A stretch of DNA of 64,000 bases from Aminobacter aminovorans. GTDB taxonomy: Bacteria; Pseudomonadota; Alphaproteobacteria; Rhizobiales; Rhizobiaceae. Below are positions 53,498 to 62,704 of this stretch, one piece after another. A program made the translations under genes and the position numbers. The stretch spans positions 4,727,501-4,791,500 of the forward strand of contig NZ_UFSM01000001.1 of the NCBI RefSeq assembly GCF_900445235.1, written 5' to 3'. Under the pieces are notes generated by a model. That model saw only the letters and a list, made by a program, of their open reading frames with translations. It searched no databases and was not told the origin of the DNA. Within the stretch, counting starts at the first letter, position 1. Every line of letters starts with the position of its first letter.

Positions 53498-56400
53498 GTG
53501 CAGGGCCTGGCCGTCGTCCTCATCGCCGTCGCCTATGTGACGCTGTTGTTCGCCATAGCGAGCATCGGCGACCGCCGGGCCGCGAACGTGGGACCGGGCC
53601 GGCCGCGGCCGTTCATCTACGCGCTCAGTCTCGCCATCTACTGCACGTCATGGACCTTCTTCGGCTCGGTGGGACTGGCGTCCGAACGCGGTCTCGAATT
53701 CCTCGCCATCTATATCGGCCCGGTGCTGGTCTTCATGTTCGGTTTTCCCCTGCTCAGCCGCATCATCAAGCTGGCCAAAGCCGAGAAGATCACCTCGATC
53801 GCCGACTTCCTCGGCGCCCGCTACGGCAAGAGCTTCGCCGTCGCCTCCATCGCCACCCTGATCGCCACCGTCGGCGCCATCCCCTACATCGCACTGCAGC
53901 TCAAGGCGATCTCAGGTTCGGTCAGTCTGATGGTCGAGCACTACACCGGCTCGCCGCCGTCCTTCGATCCTTTCGTCAGCGACATCTCGTTGATCGTGGC
54001 GCTGTTGTTGGCGCTGTTTGCGACGCTGTTCGGCACCCGCCATGCCGACGCCACCGAGCACCAGAACGGGCTTGTGCTGGCGGTCGCAGTCGAGTCGATC
54101 GTCAAGCTGATCGCCTTCCTCGCCGTCGGCCTATTCGTCACCTTCGCACTGTTCGACGGTCCCGGCGACATGCTGCGCAGTTTCTCCGTAACCGAACAGG
54201 TCGGCGATGCCATGGGCTACGGCACCTCGCTCGGCACATGGCTGGTGGTCACCATCATCAGCGGCTTCGCCATCATCATGCTGCCGCGCCAGTTCTACGT
54301 CATGATCGTCGAGAACCGCAGCGAGAGCGAACTGCGCACCGCGACCTGGGTCTTCCCCGCCTATCTGGTGGCGATCAACCTGTTCGTGCTGCCGATCGCC
54401 TTCGCCGGGCTGTCTACAGTGGGCACCGCCACCACCAGCGACCTTTACGTCCTGTCGCTGCCGCTGCTCAAGGGCCAGGACCTGCTCGCCATGATCGCCT
54501 TCATCGGTGGCCTCTCGGCGGCGACCGCCATGGTCATCGTCGCCAGCGTGGCGCTGTCGATCATGATCTCCAACGACCTGGTCATCCCGATCTTCGTGCG
54601 CCGCCTGATTACCTTCAAGTCGGCCGACACGGAGGATTGGTCGACGATCATCCTCAACATCCGCCGCGCCTCGATCTTCATCATCCTGTTCGTCGCCTTC
54701 CTCTATTACCGCGAGAGCACCACCAACACCCGGCTCGCCTCGATCGGCCTGATGTCATTCGCCGCAATCGCGCAGTTCGCCCCCTCGTTCATCGGCGGGT
54801 TGATCTGGCGCCGGGCCAACGCACGCGGTGCCGCCCTCGGCATGGCTGCCGGCATCGTGGTCTGGTGCTACACGTTGATGCTGCCGACACTCGCGGCACC
54901 CGACACCACCGTCATCACCGACGGGCTGTTCGGCATCGAGGCACTTCGGCCACAGGCGCTGTTCGGCACCTCGGCCGAGCCGCTCAATCACGGCGTGCTG
55001 TGGAGCTTGGCCATCAACACGCTGTTCTTCGTATTCGGCTCGCTGTCGCGCGCCTCGGTGCCGCTCGAACGGATCCAGGCGTCGATCTTCGTGCCGCGCG
55101 ACGCGAGCCCGATGCCGTCGCTGCGCCGCTTCCGCACCACCATCACCGTCAACGATCTCAAGGACACCATCGCCAGATATCTCGGCGTCGAGCGCACCGA
55201 GCGTTCTTTCCAGACGTTCCAGAACGAGAGCGGCAGCAAGCTCAACGGCAACGACCCCGCCGGCATGGACGTCATCCGCTTTTCCGAGCAGCTCATGGCA
55301 AGTGCTGTCGGCTCGTCCTCGGCACGGCTGATCCTGTCCCTGCTGTTCAAGCGCGGCGACAAGTCCTCGAAAGACACGTTCCGCCTGCTCGACGACGCCA
55401 CCGAAGCGCTGCAGCACAACCGCGACCTTTTGCAGATCGCGCTCGACCAGATGGAACAGGGCATCACCGTCTTCGACCAGGATTTCCGCCTGATCTGCTG
55501 GAACCGCCAGTACCGCTCGCTGTTCGACCTGCCCGACGAGATGGGCCAGGTCGGTGTCTCGATCGACCGCGTGCTCGCCTATCTCGTCGCGCGCGGCGAC
55601 ATTGCTCCCAACTCGCGGCTGCGAACGCTCGACCGGCTGAGCAGCTTCGGCGGCCCCTGGCAGGTCGAGCTCAAGACCAGCGGCAGGATCATCGAGATGA
55701 GCTCCAACCCAATGCCCGACGGCGGTATCGTTGCGACCTACACCGATATCTCCGCGCGTGTTGCCGCCGACCTCGCCCTCAAGCGCGCCAACGAGTCGCT
55801 GGAACAGCGGGTGAAGAGCCGCACCGCCGAACTTACCCGTGTCAACGAGGAACTCGCCCAGGCGCAGATGCTTGCCGAAGAGGCCAATCTCGGCAAGACG
55901 CGCTTCCTCGCGGCTGCCGGCCACGACATCCTGCAGCCGCTCAACGCTGCACGCCTCTACTGCTCGTCGCTGATCGAGAAGGCAGGCAAGGGCAATGCCG
56001 GCATCGCTGCGCGCAACATCGAGTCCTCGCTGGAATCGGTCGAGACCATCCTCGGCGCCGTGCTCGACATTTCACGCCTCGACGCCGGCGCCATGAAACC
56101 GGCCGAAACCGTCTTCCGCCTCGATGGCCTGCTGCGCCAGATCGGTACGGACTTCCAGCCCATGGCCCGCGCCAAGGATCTGGAACTGGTGATCGTGCCG
56201 TCGACGCTTGCCGTCAACACCGACCGCAACCTCTTGCGCCGGCTGATCCAGAACCTCGTCTCCAACGCGATCAAATACACCCGCACCGGCCGTGTCGTCG
56301 TGGGCGTGCGGCGACGCGGCGAGCTTGCCGAAATCCAGGTGATCGACAGTGGCATCGGCATCGCGGCCGACAAGCTCGGCACCGTGTTCCAAGAATTCAC

Positions 56401-56992
56401 CCGCCTCGACGACGGCATTCGCGAGGCCCAGGGCCTGGGGCTCGGCCTGTCGATCGTCGACCGCATCGCCCGTGTGCTGAAGCTGGAGATCCAGATCGAG
56501 TCGCACAAGAGCAAGGGCACTCGCTTCTCGGTCATCCTGCCCGTCACCACCGCCGAGGAACTGCCGGCCGCAACCACCGCACGGCCGCGCATCCAGGCTG
56601 CGGCCGCGCTCAACGGACTGACCATCGCCTGCATCGACAACGATGCCCGCATCCTCGAAGGCATGCGGCTCCTGCTGGAAGGCTGGGGCTGCGAAGTCAG
56701 AACCTATTCGGGGTCGGCGGCATTCATTGCCGCCGAACCGGACGGGCCGGCACCCGAGATCATCCTCGCCGACTACCATCTCGACGGCGAGAACGGCCTC
56801 GATGTCATCCGCTCGCTGCGTAGGGTCTATGGCGAAACGACACCCGCCGTGCTGATCACCGCCGACCGTTCCAACGAGGTCCGCGCCGCCGCCGACCAGA
56901 TCGACGTCGCCGTGCTGAACAAGCCGCTCAAGCCCGCCGTACTGCGTTCGATGATGAACCGAATGCGGCGCATGGCGCATGCCGCCGAGTGA
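53498..56992 (+). CDS. CrbS/MxtR-like hybrid sensor histidine kinase with sodium:solute symporter domain
   Basis: A 1164-residue hybrid kinase. Residues 1 to about 480 are a sodium/solute-symporter-like membrane domain with about 13 helices ([21 protein letters not shown] in part; [16 protein letters not shown]). A PAS domain follows at about 645–760 ([21 protein letters not shown] in part), then a coiled coil, a HisKA box with H809 ([15 protein letters not shown]), an HATPase ([27 protein letters not shown]) and a C-terminal receiver with D1092 ([13 protein letters not shown]). This layout is that of CrbS/MxtR, which with a LuxR-type partner controls acetate uptake genes in other proteobacteria. 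GTG 53498 follows GGGAG at a distance. The partner-like regulator is encoded convergently next door. Confidence 0.88.
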   Translation: MQGLAVVLIAVAYVTLLFAIASIGDRRAANVGPGRPRPFIYALSLAIYCTSWTFFGSVGLASERGLEFLAIYIGPVLVFMFGFPLLSRIIKLAKAEKITSIADFLGARYGKSFAVASIATLIATVGAIPYIALQLKAISGSVSLMVEHYTGSPPSFDPFVSDISLIVALLLALFATLFGTRHADATEHQNGLVLAVAVESIVKLIAFLAVGLFVTFALFDGPGDMLRSFSVTEQVGDAMGYGTSLGTWLVVTIISGFAIIMLPRQFYVMIVENRSESELRTATWVFPAYLVAINLFVLPIAFAGLSTVGTATTSDLYVLSLPLLKGQDLLAMIAFIGGLSAATAMVIVASVALSIMISNDLVIPIFVRRLITFKSADTEDWSTIILNIRRASIFIILFVAFLYYRESTTNTRLASIGLMSFAAIAQFAPSFIGGLIWRRANARGAALGMAAGIVVWCYTLMLPTLAAPDTTVITDGLFGIEALRPQALFGTSAEPLNHGVLWSLAINTLFFVFGSLSRASVPLERIQASIFVPRDASPMPSLRRFRTTITVNDLKDTIARYLGVERTERSFQTFQNESGSKLNGNDPAGMDVIRFSEQLMASAVGSSSARLILSLLFKRGDKSSKDTFRLLDDATEALQHNRDLLQIALDQMEQGITVFDQDFRLICWNRQYRSLFDLPDEMGQVGVSIDRVLAYLVARGDIAPNSRLRTLDRLSSFGGPWQVELKTSGRIIEMSSNPMPDGGIVATYTDISARVAADLALKRANESLEQRVKSRTAELTRVNEELAQAQMLAEEANLGKTRFLAAAGHDILQPLNAARLYCSSLIEKAGKGNAGIAARNIESSLESVETILGAVLDISRLDAGAMKPAETVFRLDGLLRQIGTDFQPMARAKDLELVIVPSTLAVNTDRNLLRRLIQNLVSNAIKYTRTGRVVVGVRRRGELAEIQVIDSGIGIAADKLGTVFQEFTRLDDGIREAQGLGLGLSIVDRIARVLKLEIQIESHKSKGTRFSVILPVTTAEELPAATTARPRIQAAAALNGLTIACIDNDARILEGMRLLLEGWGCEVRTYSGSAAFIAAEPDGPAPEIILADYHLDGENGLDVIRSLRRVYGETTPAVLITADRSNEVRAAADQIDVAVLNKPLKPAVLRSMMNRMRRMAHAAE

Positions 56993-57004
56993 AATCCTGC
57001 TTCA

Positions 57005-57054
57005 TGAGCATGATCTCCTACCAAAACCCGAGCCACTTTTCGGGATCATGCTCA
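57005..57054. repeat. rhizobial intergenic palindromic repeat
   Basis: TGAGCATGATC (57005–57015) and GATCATGCTCA (57044–57054) are exact 11-bp inverted repeats, and the inner right half reads CCACTTTTCGGGATCATGC. This is the familiar dispersed GCATGATCCCGAAAAGTGG-type element of Rhizobiales, here with a divergent left inner arm. A partial copy, TGATCCCGAAAAGGGG, lies after the deacetylase-like gene at about 62183. It sits between the convergent crbS- and crbR-like genes and could act as a terminator. Confidence 0.7.
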
Positions 57055-57708
57055 CGCCACCGGACGTGGCTCGCCACCGATCTTGGACAGCAGGATGACC
57101 GCCTGGGTGCGGCTGTCGACGCCGAGCTTCTGCAGGATCGCCGAGACATGCGCCTTTATGGTCGCTTCCGAGACGCCGAGTTCATAGGCGATCTGCTTGT
57201 TGAGCAGGCCCTCGGCCAACATACCGAGCACGCGCGTCTGCTGCGGCGTGAGCGACTGCAGACGCTTGATCAGGTCTGAGATTTCGGGATCGCGCTCGAC
57301 GCCGAGATCGATGTCGCCGGGGGCCGAGATCTCGCCCGACAGCACCGCCTCTATGGCGTTGCGGATGTCATCCATGCTCCCCGATTTGGAGATGAAGCCC
57401 GAGGCGCCCAGTTCGAGCGCTCGGCGGATGGTTTCGGGGTCGTCATGGGCGGAGACGATGACGACCGGCACGGTAGCATGGACGCCGCGCAGCGAGATCA
57501 GGCCTGAAAGCCCAGAGGCGCCGGGCATGGACAGGTCGAGCAGGACGATGTCGATGTCTTCGTGCGCCGCCACGATCGCCTTGACGCTCTCGAAGTCGCC
57601 TGCCTCCAGCACGCTCGAGACGTCGGCGAGCCCGGCAATAGCCTGCTTGAGAGCACCGCGGAAAAGCGGATGGTCGTCCGCAATGACGAACTTGTGGCCT
57701 GCTGGCAA
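57052..57708 (-). CDS. LuxR/NarL-type response regulator, probable partner of the CrbS-like kinase
   Basis: A 218-residue response regulator. The receiver has intact residues: the acidic pair in FVIADDHPLFRGAL, the phospho-aspartate in DIVLLDLSMPGASG and the lysine in SGFISKSGS. The LuxR helix-turn-helix at the C-terminus reads LTPQQTRVLGMLAEGLLNKQIA (in part) and VSEATIKAHVSAILQKLGV. The start is probably TTG 57708 because GGGAGGG lies six bases upstream; the ATG at 57774 adds 22 unlikely residues. In CrbSR/MxtR-ErdR systems such a regulator activates acetyl-CoA synthetase genes. Confidence 0.88.
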   Translation of the reverse strand: MPAGHKFVIADDHPLFRGALKQAIAGLADVSSVLEAGDFESVKAIVAAHEDIDIVLLDLSMPGASGLSGLISLRGVHATVPVVIVSAHDDPETIRRALELGASGFISKSGSMDDIRNAIEAVLSGEISAPGDIDLGVERDPEISDLIKRLQSLTPQQTRVLGMLAEGLLNKQIAYELGVSEATIKAHVSAILQKLGVDSRTQAVILLSKIGGEPRPVA

Positions 57709-57860
57709 ATATCCCTCCCGAGGCCCCGACCGTTCTGTGCGCCTTGGACCGTCGGGCGCGATTATGCGGCCCACTGGCGTCTTTTCAAGCAGCTAAAGTC
57801 AAATCGTCCGCGAGTTGGCCATTCATGCTCAACTTTCAGGCCGATAGGCGCGAATTCTGC

Positions 57861-58298
57861 TCAGGTCTTGTTCGGAACGGGCGCCGTCTGCGGCGCCTGC
57901 TCTTCCTTTTCCATGTCCTTGACGATGCCCATGAAGCTGCGGAAGAAACGCTCCATGTAGCCCATGCTCTTCTGGAACTCTTCCTCGGTCGGCAGTTTCG
58001 ATTCCAATTGGGCCGTCAGCGAATTCTCGAGTTTCACGATGCGCTCGTCGAGAGCCTTCAGCTCGGACTGCACCCGGCCGAGCTCGTCCTGCAGGGCAGA
58101 TCGCTCGTCGGCGGCCAGCTTGCATACCAGCTGGCTGTCACGCTCCTCGCAGATCGACATCTCGCCAGTCTGGGTGTCCATGCGGACATAACCCTTGTCG
58201 GTCTTTTCCATCTGGTAGCGCTGCGTTTCGGCGGCCAAGGTCGGTCCGGCAACCAGGCCGGCAATCAGGGGAACGAACATCAAAAAGGCGCGGCGCAT
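57861..58298 (-). CDS. secreted coiled-coil protein of unknown function
   Basis: A 145-residue protein with a signal peptide (MRRAFLMFVPLIAGLVAGPTLA, in part; cleavage about residue 23), then a short region with a cysteine pair (MSICEERDSQLVCKLA). A heptad-rich helix follows (DELGRVQSELKALDERIVKLE in part) and a Lys/Glu/Pro tail. It should be periplasmic. ATG 58298 follows GGAGACAGCT. Conserved hypothetical by appearance; no function was recognised. Confidence 0.75.
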   Translation of the reverse strand: MRRAFLMFVPLIAGLVAGPTLAAETQRYQMEKTDKGYVRMDTQTGEMSICEERDSQLVCKLAADERSALQDELGRVQSELKALDERIVKLENSLTAQLESKLPTEEEFQKSMGYMERFFRSFMGIVKDMEKEEQAPQTAPVPNKT

Positions 58299-58410
58299 AG
58301 CTGTCTCCATTCGCGGACGGTGCGCATTGTCTGAGGGCATTGGGCCCAAATTACGGTGGGCAATGAACGCTGCCCTTTCCCGCATCATGCTTTCAGCCTA
58401 TAGCGCCCGT

Positions 58411-58758
58411 ATGACGAAGACCATCTACAAGATCTGCCCAGAAGCGATGTGGCGCGAGGCCGAACGCAGCGGCACCTTCACCGGTGCGCCGATCGATCTC
58501 GCCGACGGCTTCATCCATTTCTCGACCGCCGCGCAGGTGGTGGAAACCGCTGCCAAGCACTTCACCGGGCAGGGCGACCTGCTGCTCATCGCTATCGACG
58601 CCGAACGCCTCGGCCCGGCGCTGAAATACGAAGTCTCGCGTGGCGGCGCATTGTTTCCGCATCTCTACGCAGAGCTCGAGACCAGCGCTGCCAAATGGGT
58701 CCGCCCCCTGCCGCTCAAGGCTGATGGCGCCCACGATTTTCCGGAGCTTGAAGCATGA
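58411..58758 (+). CDS. DUF952 family protein
   Basis: A 115-residue protein: IYKICPEAMWREAERSGTFTG followed by DLADGFIHFSTAAQVVETAAKHF (in part) is the DUF952 signature, a fold distantly related to ADP-ribosyltransferases with no proven activity. ATG 58411 (MTKTIYKI) was chosen; upstream in-frame ATGs at 58327 and later lack support. It overlaps pyrD by four bases (ATGA at 58755), a pairing common in Rhizobiales. Confidence 0.85.
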   Translation: MTKTIYKICPEAMWREAERSGTFTGAPIDLADGFIHFSTAAQVVETAAKHFTGQGDLLLIAIDAERLGPALKYEVSRGGALFPHLYAELETSAAKWVRPLPLKADGAHDFPELEA

Positions 58759-59831
58759 GCGCATTCGACCGTCTTGGCCGGCATCTGCTGTTCAGCTTCG
58801 ATGCCGAAACCGCGCATGGCATGTCGATCAAGGCGCTGCGCTGCGGCCTGCCGGTCGGTGGGCGCGCCCCTCGCGATGCCCGCCTGCGGCTGAAGATCGC
58901 CGGGCTCGACGTTGCCAATCCGCTCGGCATGGCCGCCGGCTACGACAAGAACGGCGAGGTGCCGGACGCATTGCTCGGGCTCGGCTTCGGCTTCGCCGAG
59001 ATCGGCACGGTGACGCCCTTGCCGCAGACCGGCAATCCCAAGCCGCGCATCTTCCGCCTCGTCGAGGACAACGCCGTCATCAATCGGCTCGGCTTCAACA
59101 ATGAAGGCCATGACGCCTGCGAGAAGCGCCTCGTCGCCCGTGCCGGCCGGCCCGGCATCGTCGGCGTCAATATCGGCGCCAACAAGGACAGCACAAACCG
59201 CATCGGTGACTACGTGCTCGGCGTGAAGCGCTTCGCCCGCCATGCCTCCTATCTTACGGTCAACATCTCGTCGCCCAACACGCCCGGCCTGCGCAACATG
59301 CAGGCGCGCGAACAACTCGCCGAGTTGCTGGCCAGCGTCATGATCGCCCGCGCCGAAGCCGGCCATGCCGTTCCGATCTTCCTCAAGATCGCACCCGACC
59401 TGCACGAGGCGGAGCTCGAAGACATCGCGGCCGAAGTGACCGAAAAGGCGATCGATGGCGTCATCGTCTCCAACACCACGATCACGAGGCCTGCGCTGAG
59501 CAGCCCGGTACACACCGGCGAGGCCGGCGGCCTGTCGGGCAAGCCGTTGTTCGCGCGCTCGACGGCGGTTCTCGCGCGCATGCGCAAGCTGCTCGGCCCG
59601 CAGCGCGCCATCATCGGCGTCGGCGGTGTCGATTCGACCGAAACGGCACTAGAGAAGATTCGCGCCGGCGCCGACCTGGTCCAGCTCTACACCGGCATGG
59701 TCTATGCCGGCCCGTCGCTGCCTGCGCGCATCGTGCGCGGCATGTCCGACTTGGCCGCGCGCGAAGGCCTGAAGAGCATTTCCGAGCTGCGTGACAGCAG
59801 GCTCGATCAGTGGGCGGCGGCACCGCTCTGA
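58755..59831 (+). CDS. pyrD: dihydroorotate dehydrogenase (quinone), class 2
   Basis: A 358-residue FMN enzyme of pyrimidine synthesis that passes electrons from dihydroorotate to ubiquinone. The N-terminal helix region (FDRLGRHLLFSFDAETAHGMSIKAL, in part) for membrane association marks class 2. Also seen: GMAAGYDKNGE, FAEIGTVTPLPQTGNPKPRIFRL (in part), catalytic serine in NISSPNTPGLRNMQ and the FMN site IIGVGGV. Its end overlaps the convergent MATE gene by 25 bases. Confidence 0.97.
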   Translation: MSAFDRLGRHLLFSFDAETAHGMSIKALRCGLPVGGRAPRDARLRLKIAGLDVANPLGMAAGYDKNGEVPDALLGLGFGFAEIGTVTPLPQTGNPKPRIFRLVEDNAVINRLGFNNEGHDACEKRLVARAGRPGIVGVNIGANKDSTNRIGDYVLGVKRFARHASYLTVNISSPNTPGLRNMQAREQLAELLASVMIARAEAGHAVPIFLKIAPDLHEAELEDIAAEVTEKAIDGVIVSNTTITRPALSSPVHTGEAGGLSGKPLFARSTAVLARMRKLLGPQRAIIGVGGVDSTETALEKIRAGADLVQLYTGMVYAGPSLPARIVRGMSDLAAREGLKSISELRDSRLDQWAAAPL

Positions 59832-61165
59832 AACGTTGCCCGCGCCCTCGGCTTGAGGATCGCCAGCAGGCACAGGCCGCGCACGATCAGCAGCAGGTGC
59901 AATGCCGCCCATAGGCCGGCATTGCCGTAGGCTGAGGGCAGCACCAGCAGTGCTGCGATGAAGACCAGCAGCGAGATGACCATCATGTTGCGCATGTCGC
60001 GCGACCAGGCGGCGCCGATGAAGATGCCATCCATCTGGAAGGCAAGCACGCCGCTCAGCGCAGTGAATGCCGCCCATGGCAGGAAGGCGATGGCTGCCGT
60101 ACGCACATCCTCGGCCGTCGAGATCAGCGCGATCAGGTCGGCGCCGAAGATCATCAGCGCCGCCGTCATGCTGCCGGCCAGCGCAAAGCCCCAGATCGAG
60201 CAGAGGTAGACGGCTTTGCGGAAAGCCGGCTCATAGCGCGCGCCAACGGCGCGGCCAGCGAGCTGTTCGGCGGCGGCGGCAAAGCCGTCAAGGAAGAAGC
60301 CGGCAGCGATGAAGAAATTCATCAGCACCGCATTGGCTGCAAGGGTCACCGTGCCGAACTGGGCGCCCTGGCGGGTGAACAGCGCAAAGGCTATGAGCAG
60401 CGACAGCGAGCGGATCATGATGTCGCGGTTGAGCACGAACAGCCGCTTGAACGCGGCGGCATCGAAAATGCGCCGGCGCGCCAGCCTGGGCTCGCGCCCG
60501 AAGCGCCGCAGCAGCACCGCCAGGCCGATGACCATGCCGGCAAGCTCGCCGGCAACTGCGGCCCAGGCAACACCTTCGACGCCCCAGCCGAAATGCAGCC
60601 CGAGCAGGATGGAGACGATGATGTTGACGCCGTTGAGCGTCGCTTGCAGGAACAGCGCGAAGCTGCCCTCCCCGCGCCCGAGGATGTAGCCGAGGATGGC
60701 GTAGTTGATCAGGGCGAAGGGCGCGCCCAGCATACGGATGCGGACATAGTGGTCGAGTGTCTCATTGACGCGCGGCTCGGCCTGCATGAACCATTGTCCG
60801 GCATGCGAGGTCAGAGGTGCAGTCAGCGCCAGCACGATACCGGCAATCAAGGCGATCACCACGGCGCGCCAGAACACCGCCTGCTCTTCGGAGGCATCGC
60901 CGCGGCCGAAAGCCTGCGCCACAAGCGCCGTCGTACCCGCTCGCAGGAAATTGAAGCTGGTGAAGACCACGTCGAAGGCAACTGCACCCGCAGCGAGGCC
61001 GCCAAGGAGTGCGGCATCACCAAACTGACCGACCACGCCGGTACCGACGAGACCGATGAAGGGGGTGGTCAGATAGGCCAGGGTCATTGGCACGGCAATC
61101 GCCAGCACCGAGCGGTTGGTGACGGAAAAAGGCGTCACGCGGCCCTCTGGCGATGCGTATTCCAA
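59807..61165 (-). CDS. MATE family efflux transporter (DinF-like)
   Basis: A 452-residue inner-membrane protein with 12 predicted helices. The start region NRSVLAIAVPMTLAYLTTPFIGLV (in part), with GQFGDAALLGGLAAGAVAFDVVF (in part), is typical of DinF-group MATE exporters, which extrude drugs or metabolites with H+ or Na+. The start is uncertain: TTG 61165 has a strong GGGAGGA site seven bases upstream and was used; GTG 61138, after GAGGG, is an alternative. The longer frame to 61234 was rejected. Confidence 0.88.
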   Translation of the reverse strand: MEYASPEGRVTPFSVTNRSVLAIAVPMTLAYLTTPFIGLVGTGVVGQFGDAALLGGLAAGAVAFDVVFTSFNFLRAGTTALVAQAFGRGDASEEQAVFWRAVVIALIAGIVLALTAPLTSHAGQWFMQAEPRVNETLDHYVRIRMLGAPFALINYAILGYILGRGEGSFALFLQATLNGVNIIVSILLGLHFGWGVEGVAWAAVAGELAGMVIGLAVLLRRFGREPRLARRRIFDAAAFKRLFVLNRDIMIRSLSLLIAFALFTRQGAQFGTVTLAANAVLMNFFIAAGFFLDGFAAAAEQLAGRAVGARYEPAFRKAVYLCSIWGFALAGSMTAALMIFGADLIALISTAEDVRTAAIAFLPWAAFTALSGVLAFQMDGIFIGAAWSRDMRNMMVISLLVFIAALLVLPSAYGNAGLWAALHLLLIVRGLCLLAILKPRARATFQSGAAAH

Positions 61166-61283
61166 CGAAAGTCCTCCCAGCTGCCGAATCTCCCGTAAGG
61201 CACATGCCCCGGTTTCCCCAACGCCCGCAACCATTTAAGTTACGGCAACAATCGATTTCGCCCGCCTGGTTCAGCAACCCTCC

Positions 61284-62180
61284 ATGCCGCTTCAGATCGT
61301 CAGCCATCCCGACTACGACGCCGGCTTTGCCGCCGGCCACCGCTTCCCGATGGGCAAATACACGGCGCTGATGGCAAGGCTCGAAACACTTGGCCTGGCG
61401 GAGGGGCTGAACCGGGCCGAGTTGATCGGGCCGCGCTACCTCAGGCTTGCTCACGACGAGACCTATGTCGAGCAGGCGCTGACCTGCACAGTACCACCCC
61501 ACATCGAGCGCGAGATCGGCTTTCCCGTCGGCGAGCGCGTGTCGCGCCGTGCCCAGCTCGCTGCCGGCGGCACGCTGGCTTCGGCCCGACTGGCACTCCG
61601 CCACGGCATCGCCTGCAACGCCGCCGGCGGCAGCCACCATGCCCGCCGCGCCCAGGGCGCCGGCTTCTGCACCTTCAATGACGTTGCAGTCGCGGCACTG
61701 GCGCTGCTCGAAGACGGGCTCGCCGAAAACATCCTCGTTATCGACCTTGACGTCCATCAAGGCGACGGCACCGCCGAGATCCTTGCCGGCAACGCTTCCG
61801 TCTTCACCTTTTCGATGCATGCCGAGAAGAACTACCCGGTGCGCAAGGTCGCCTCCAGTCTCGACATCGGCCTGCCCGACAAGACCGGCGACGACGCCTA
61901 TCTCGAGGTTCTCGCCGACGCCCTTGCCGGCTTGTCACGCCGTGGTGGGTGGAACGTCGTCTTCTACAATGCCGGCGTCGATCCGCATCGCGACGACAGG
62001 CTTGGCCGTCTTGCGCTCAGCGACGAAGGTCTGCGCCGGCGCGAGCGCTTCGTCATCGAGCACTTTCGCGAGGCAGGCGTACCACTATGCGGCGTGATTG
62101 GCGGCGGCTACTCGACCGACGTTGCAGCACTTGCCGCGCGCCACGCCATCCTGTTCGAAACAGCAGCCGCCTTCGCCTAA
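61284..62180 (+). CDS. histone deacetylase family protein
   Basis: A 298-residue arginase/deacetylase-fold hydrolase of the bacterial HDAC (class IV-like/acetylpolyamine amidohydrolase) group. Active-site features: paired histidines in GGSHHARRAQGAGFCTFNDVAVAA (in part), zinc-binding DLDVHQGDGT, and the later aspartate in NAGVDPHRDDRLG. Likely substrates are acetylated small molecules or proteins; none is indicated by neighbours. Divergent from the MATE gene. Confidence 0.88.
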   Translation: MPLQIVSHPDYDAGFAAGHRFPMGKYTALMARLETLGLAEGLNRAELIGPRYLRLAHDETYVEQALTCTVPPHIEREIGFPVGERVSRRAQLAAGGTLASARLALRHGIACNAAGGSHHARRAQGAGFCTFNDVAVAALALLEDGLAENILVIDLDVHQGDGTAEILAGNASVFTFSMHAEKNYPVRKVASSLDIGLPDKTGDDAYLEVLADALAGLSRRGGWNVVFYNAGVDPHRDDRLGRLALSDEGLRRRERFVIEHFREAGVPLCGVIGGGYSTDVAALAARHAILFETAAAFA

Positions 62181-62204
62181 CGTGATCCCGAAAAGGGGCG
62201 GCAG

Positions 62205-62468
62205 CTATTTGCGATAGCTGAACAGCCTGAGGATGATGAAGGCTGGTATGACGATCGCAGCACCCAGCAGGAAGTAACCGAGGAAGCGGTCGATAGCGCG
62301 GAAGCCCATGCGCCAGATGTCGACGAAGAAATCGCGAATGCCGTAGAGCACGTCAAAGGGAGACCAGCCGAAGGCACTCATCACGATGCCGACGAGGAAG
62401 GAGATAACCAGGAGCTTGATGAACACCCTGAGCGGGGTGTCTCCGAGAAAACGCGTCAATCCGGACAA
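62205..62468 (-). CDS. DUF6460 small membrane protein
   Basis: An 87-residue protein with two hydrophobic helices (about residues 14–36 and 62–82) separated by a region rich in aromatic residues (WSPFDVLYGIRDFFVDIWRMG in part). The pattern LTRFLGDTPLRVFIKLLVISFLVGI at the start is characteristic of a small family named DUF6460, common in Rhizobiales. Function unknown. Confidence 0.75.
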   Translation of the reverse strand: MSGLTRFLGDTPLRVFIKLLVISFLVGIVMSAFGWSPFDVLYGIRDFFVDIWRMGFRAIDRFLGYFLLGAAIVIPAFIILRLFSYRK

Positions 62469-62704
62469 GTTCGATCTCCTGCGATTCTAGCCTGACAGGG
62501 ATATCGTGATAAGCGCGCCGGCATCAAGGTGCGGCCCGGCGTTTCCGCTGGACGCACAACCTGCGCGTCATCTGGCCCGCAGATATTTCACGCATGACGA
62601 TATGCCTGCGTTGACCTTGTGGAAAACATTCTCGGGCGATTAGCAACCTCTGATGGATCGACGGCGGCTGCGCCTTTGTACCTTGGTTGGGAGTGTCGTT
62701 CGCG

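Noticed and set aside
53485..56823. 1112-codon open frame overlapping the hybrid kinase in another frame
   Set aside because: Extreme Arg/His/Pro/Ala composition and no domains; the overlapping frame encodes a full kinase with all motifs.
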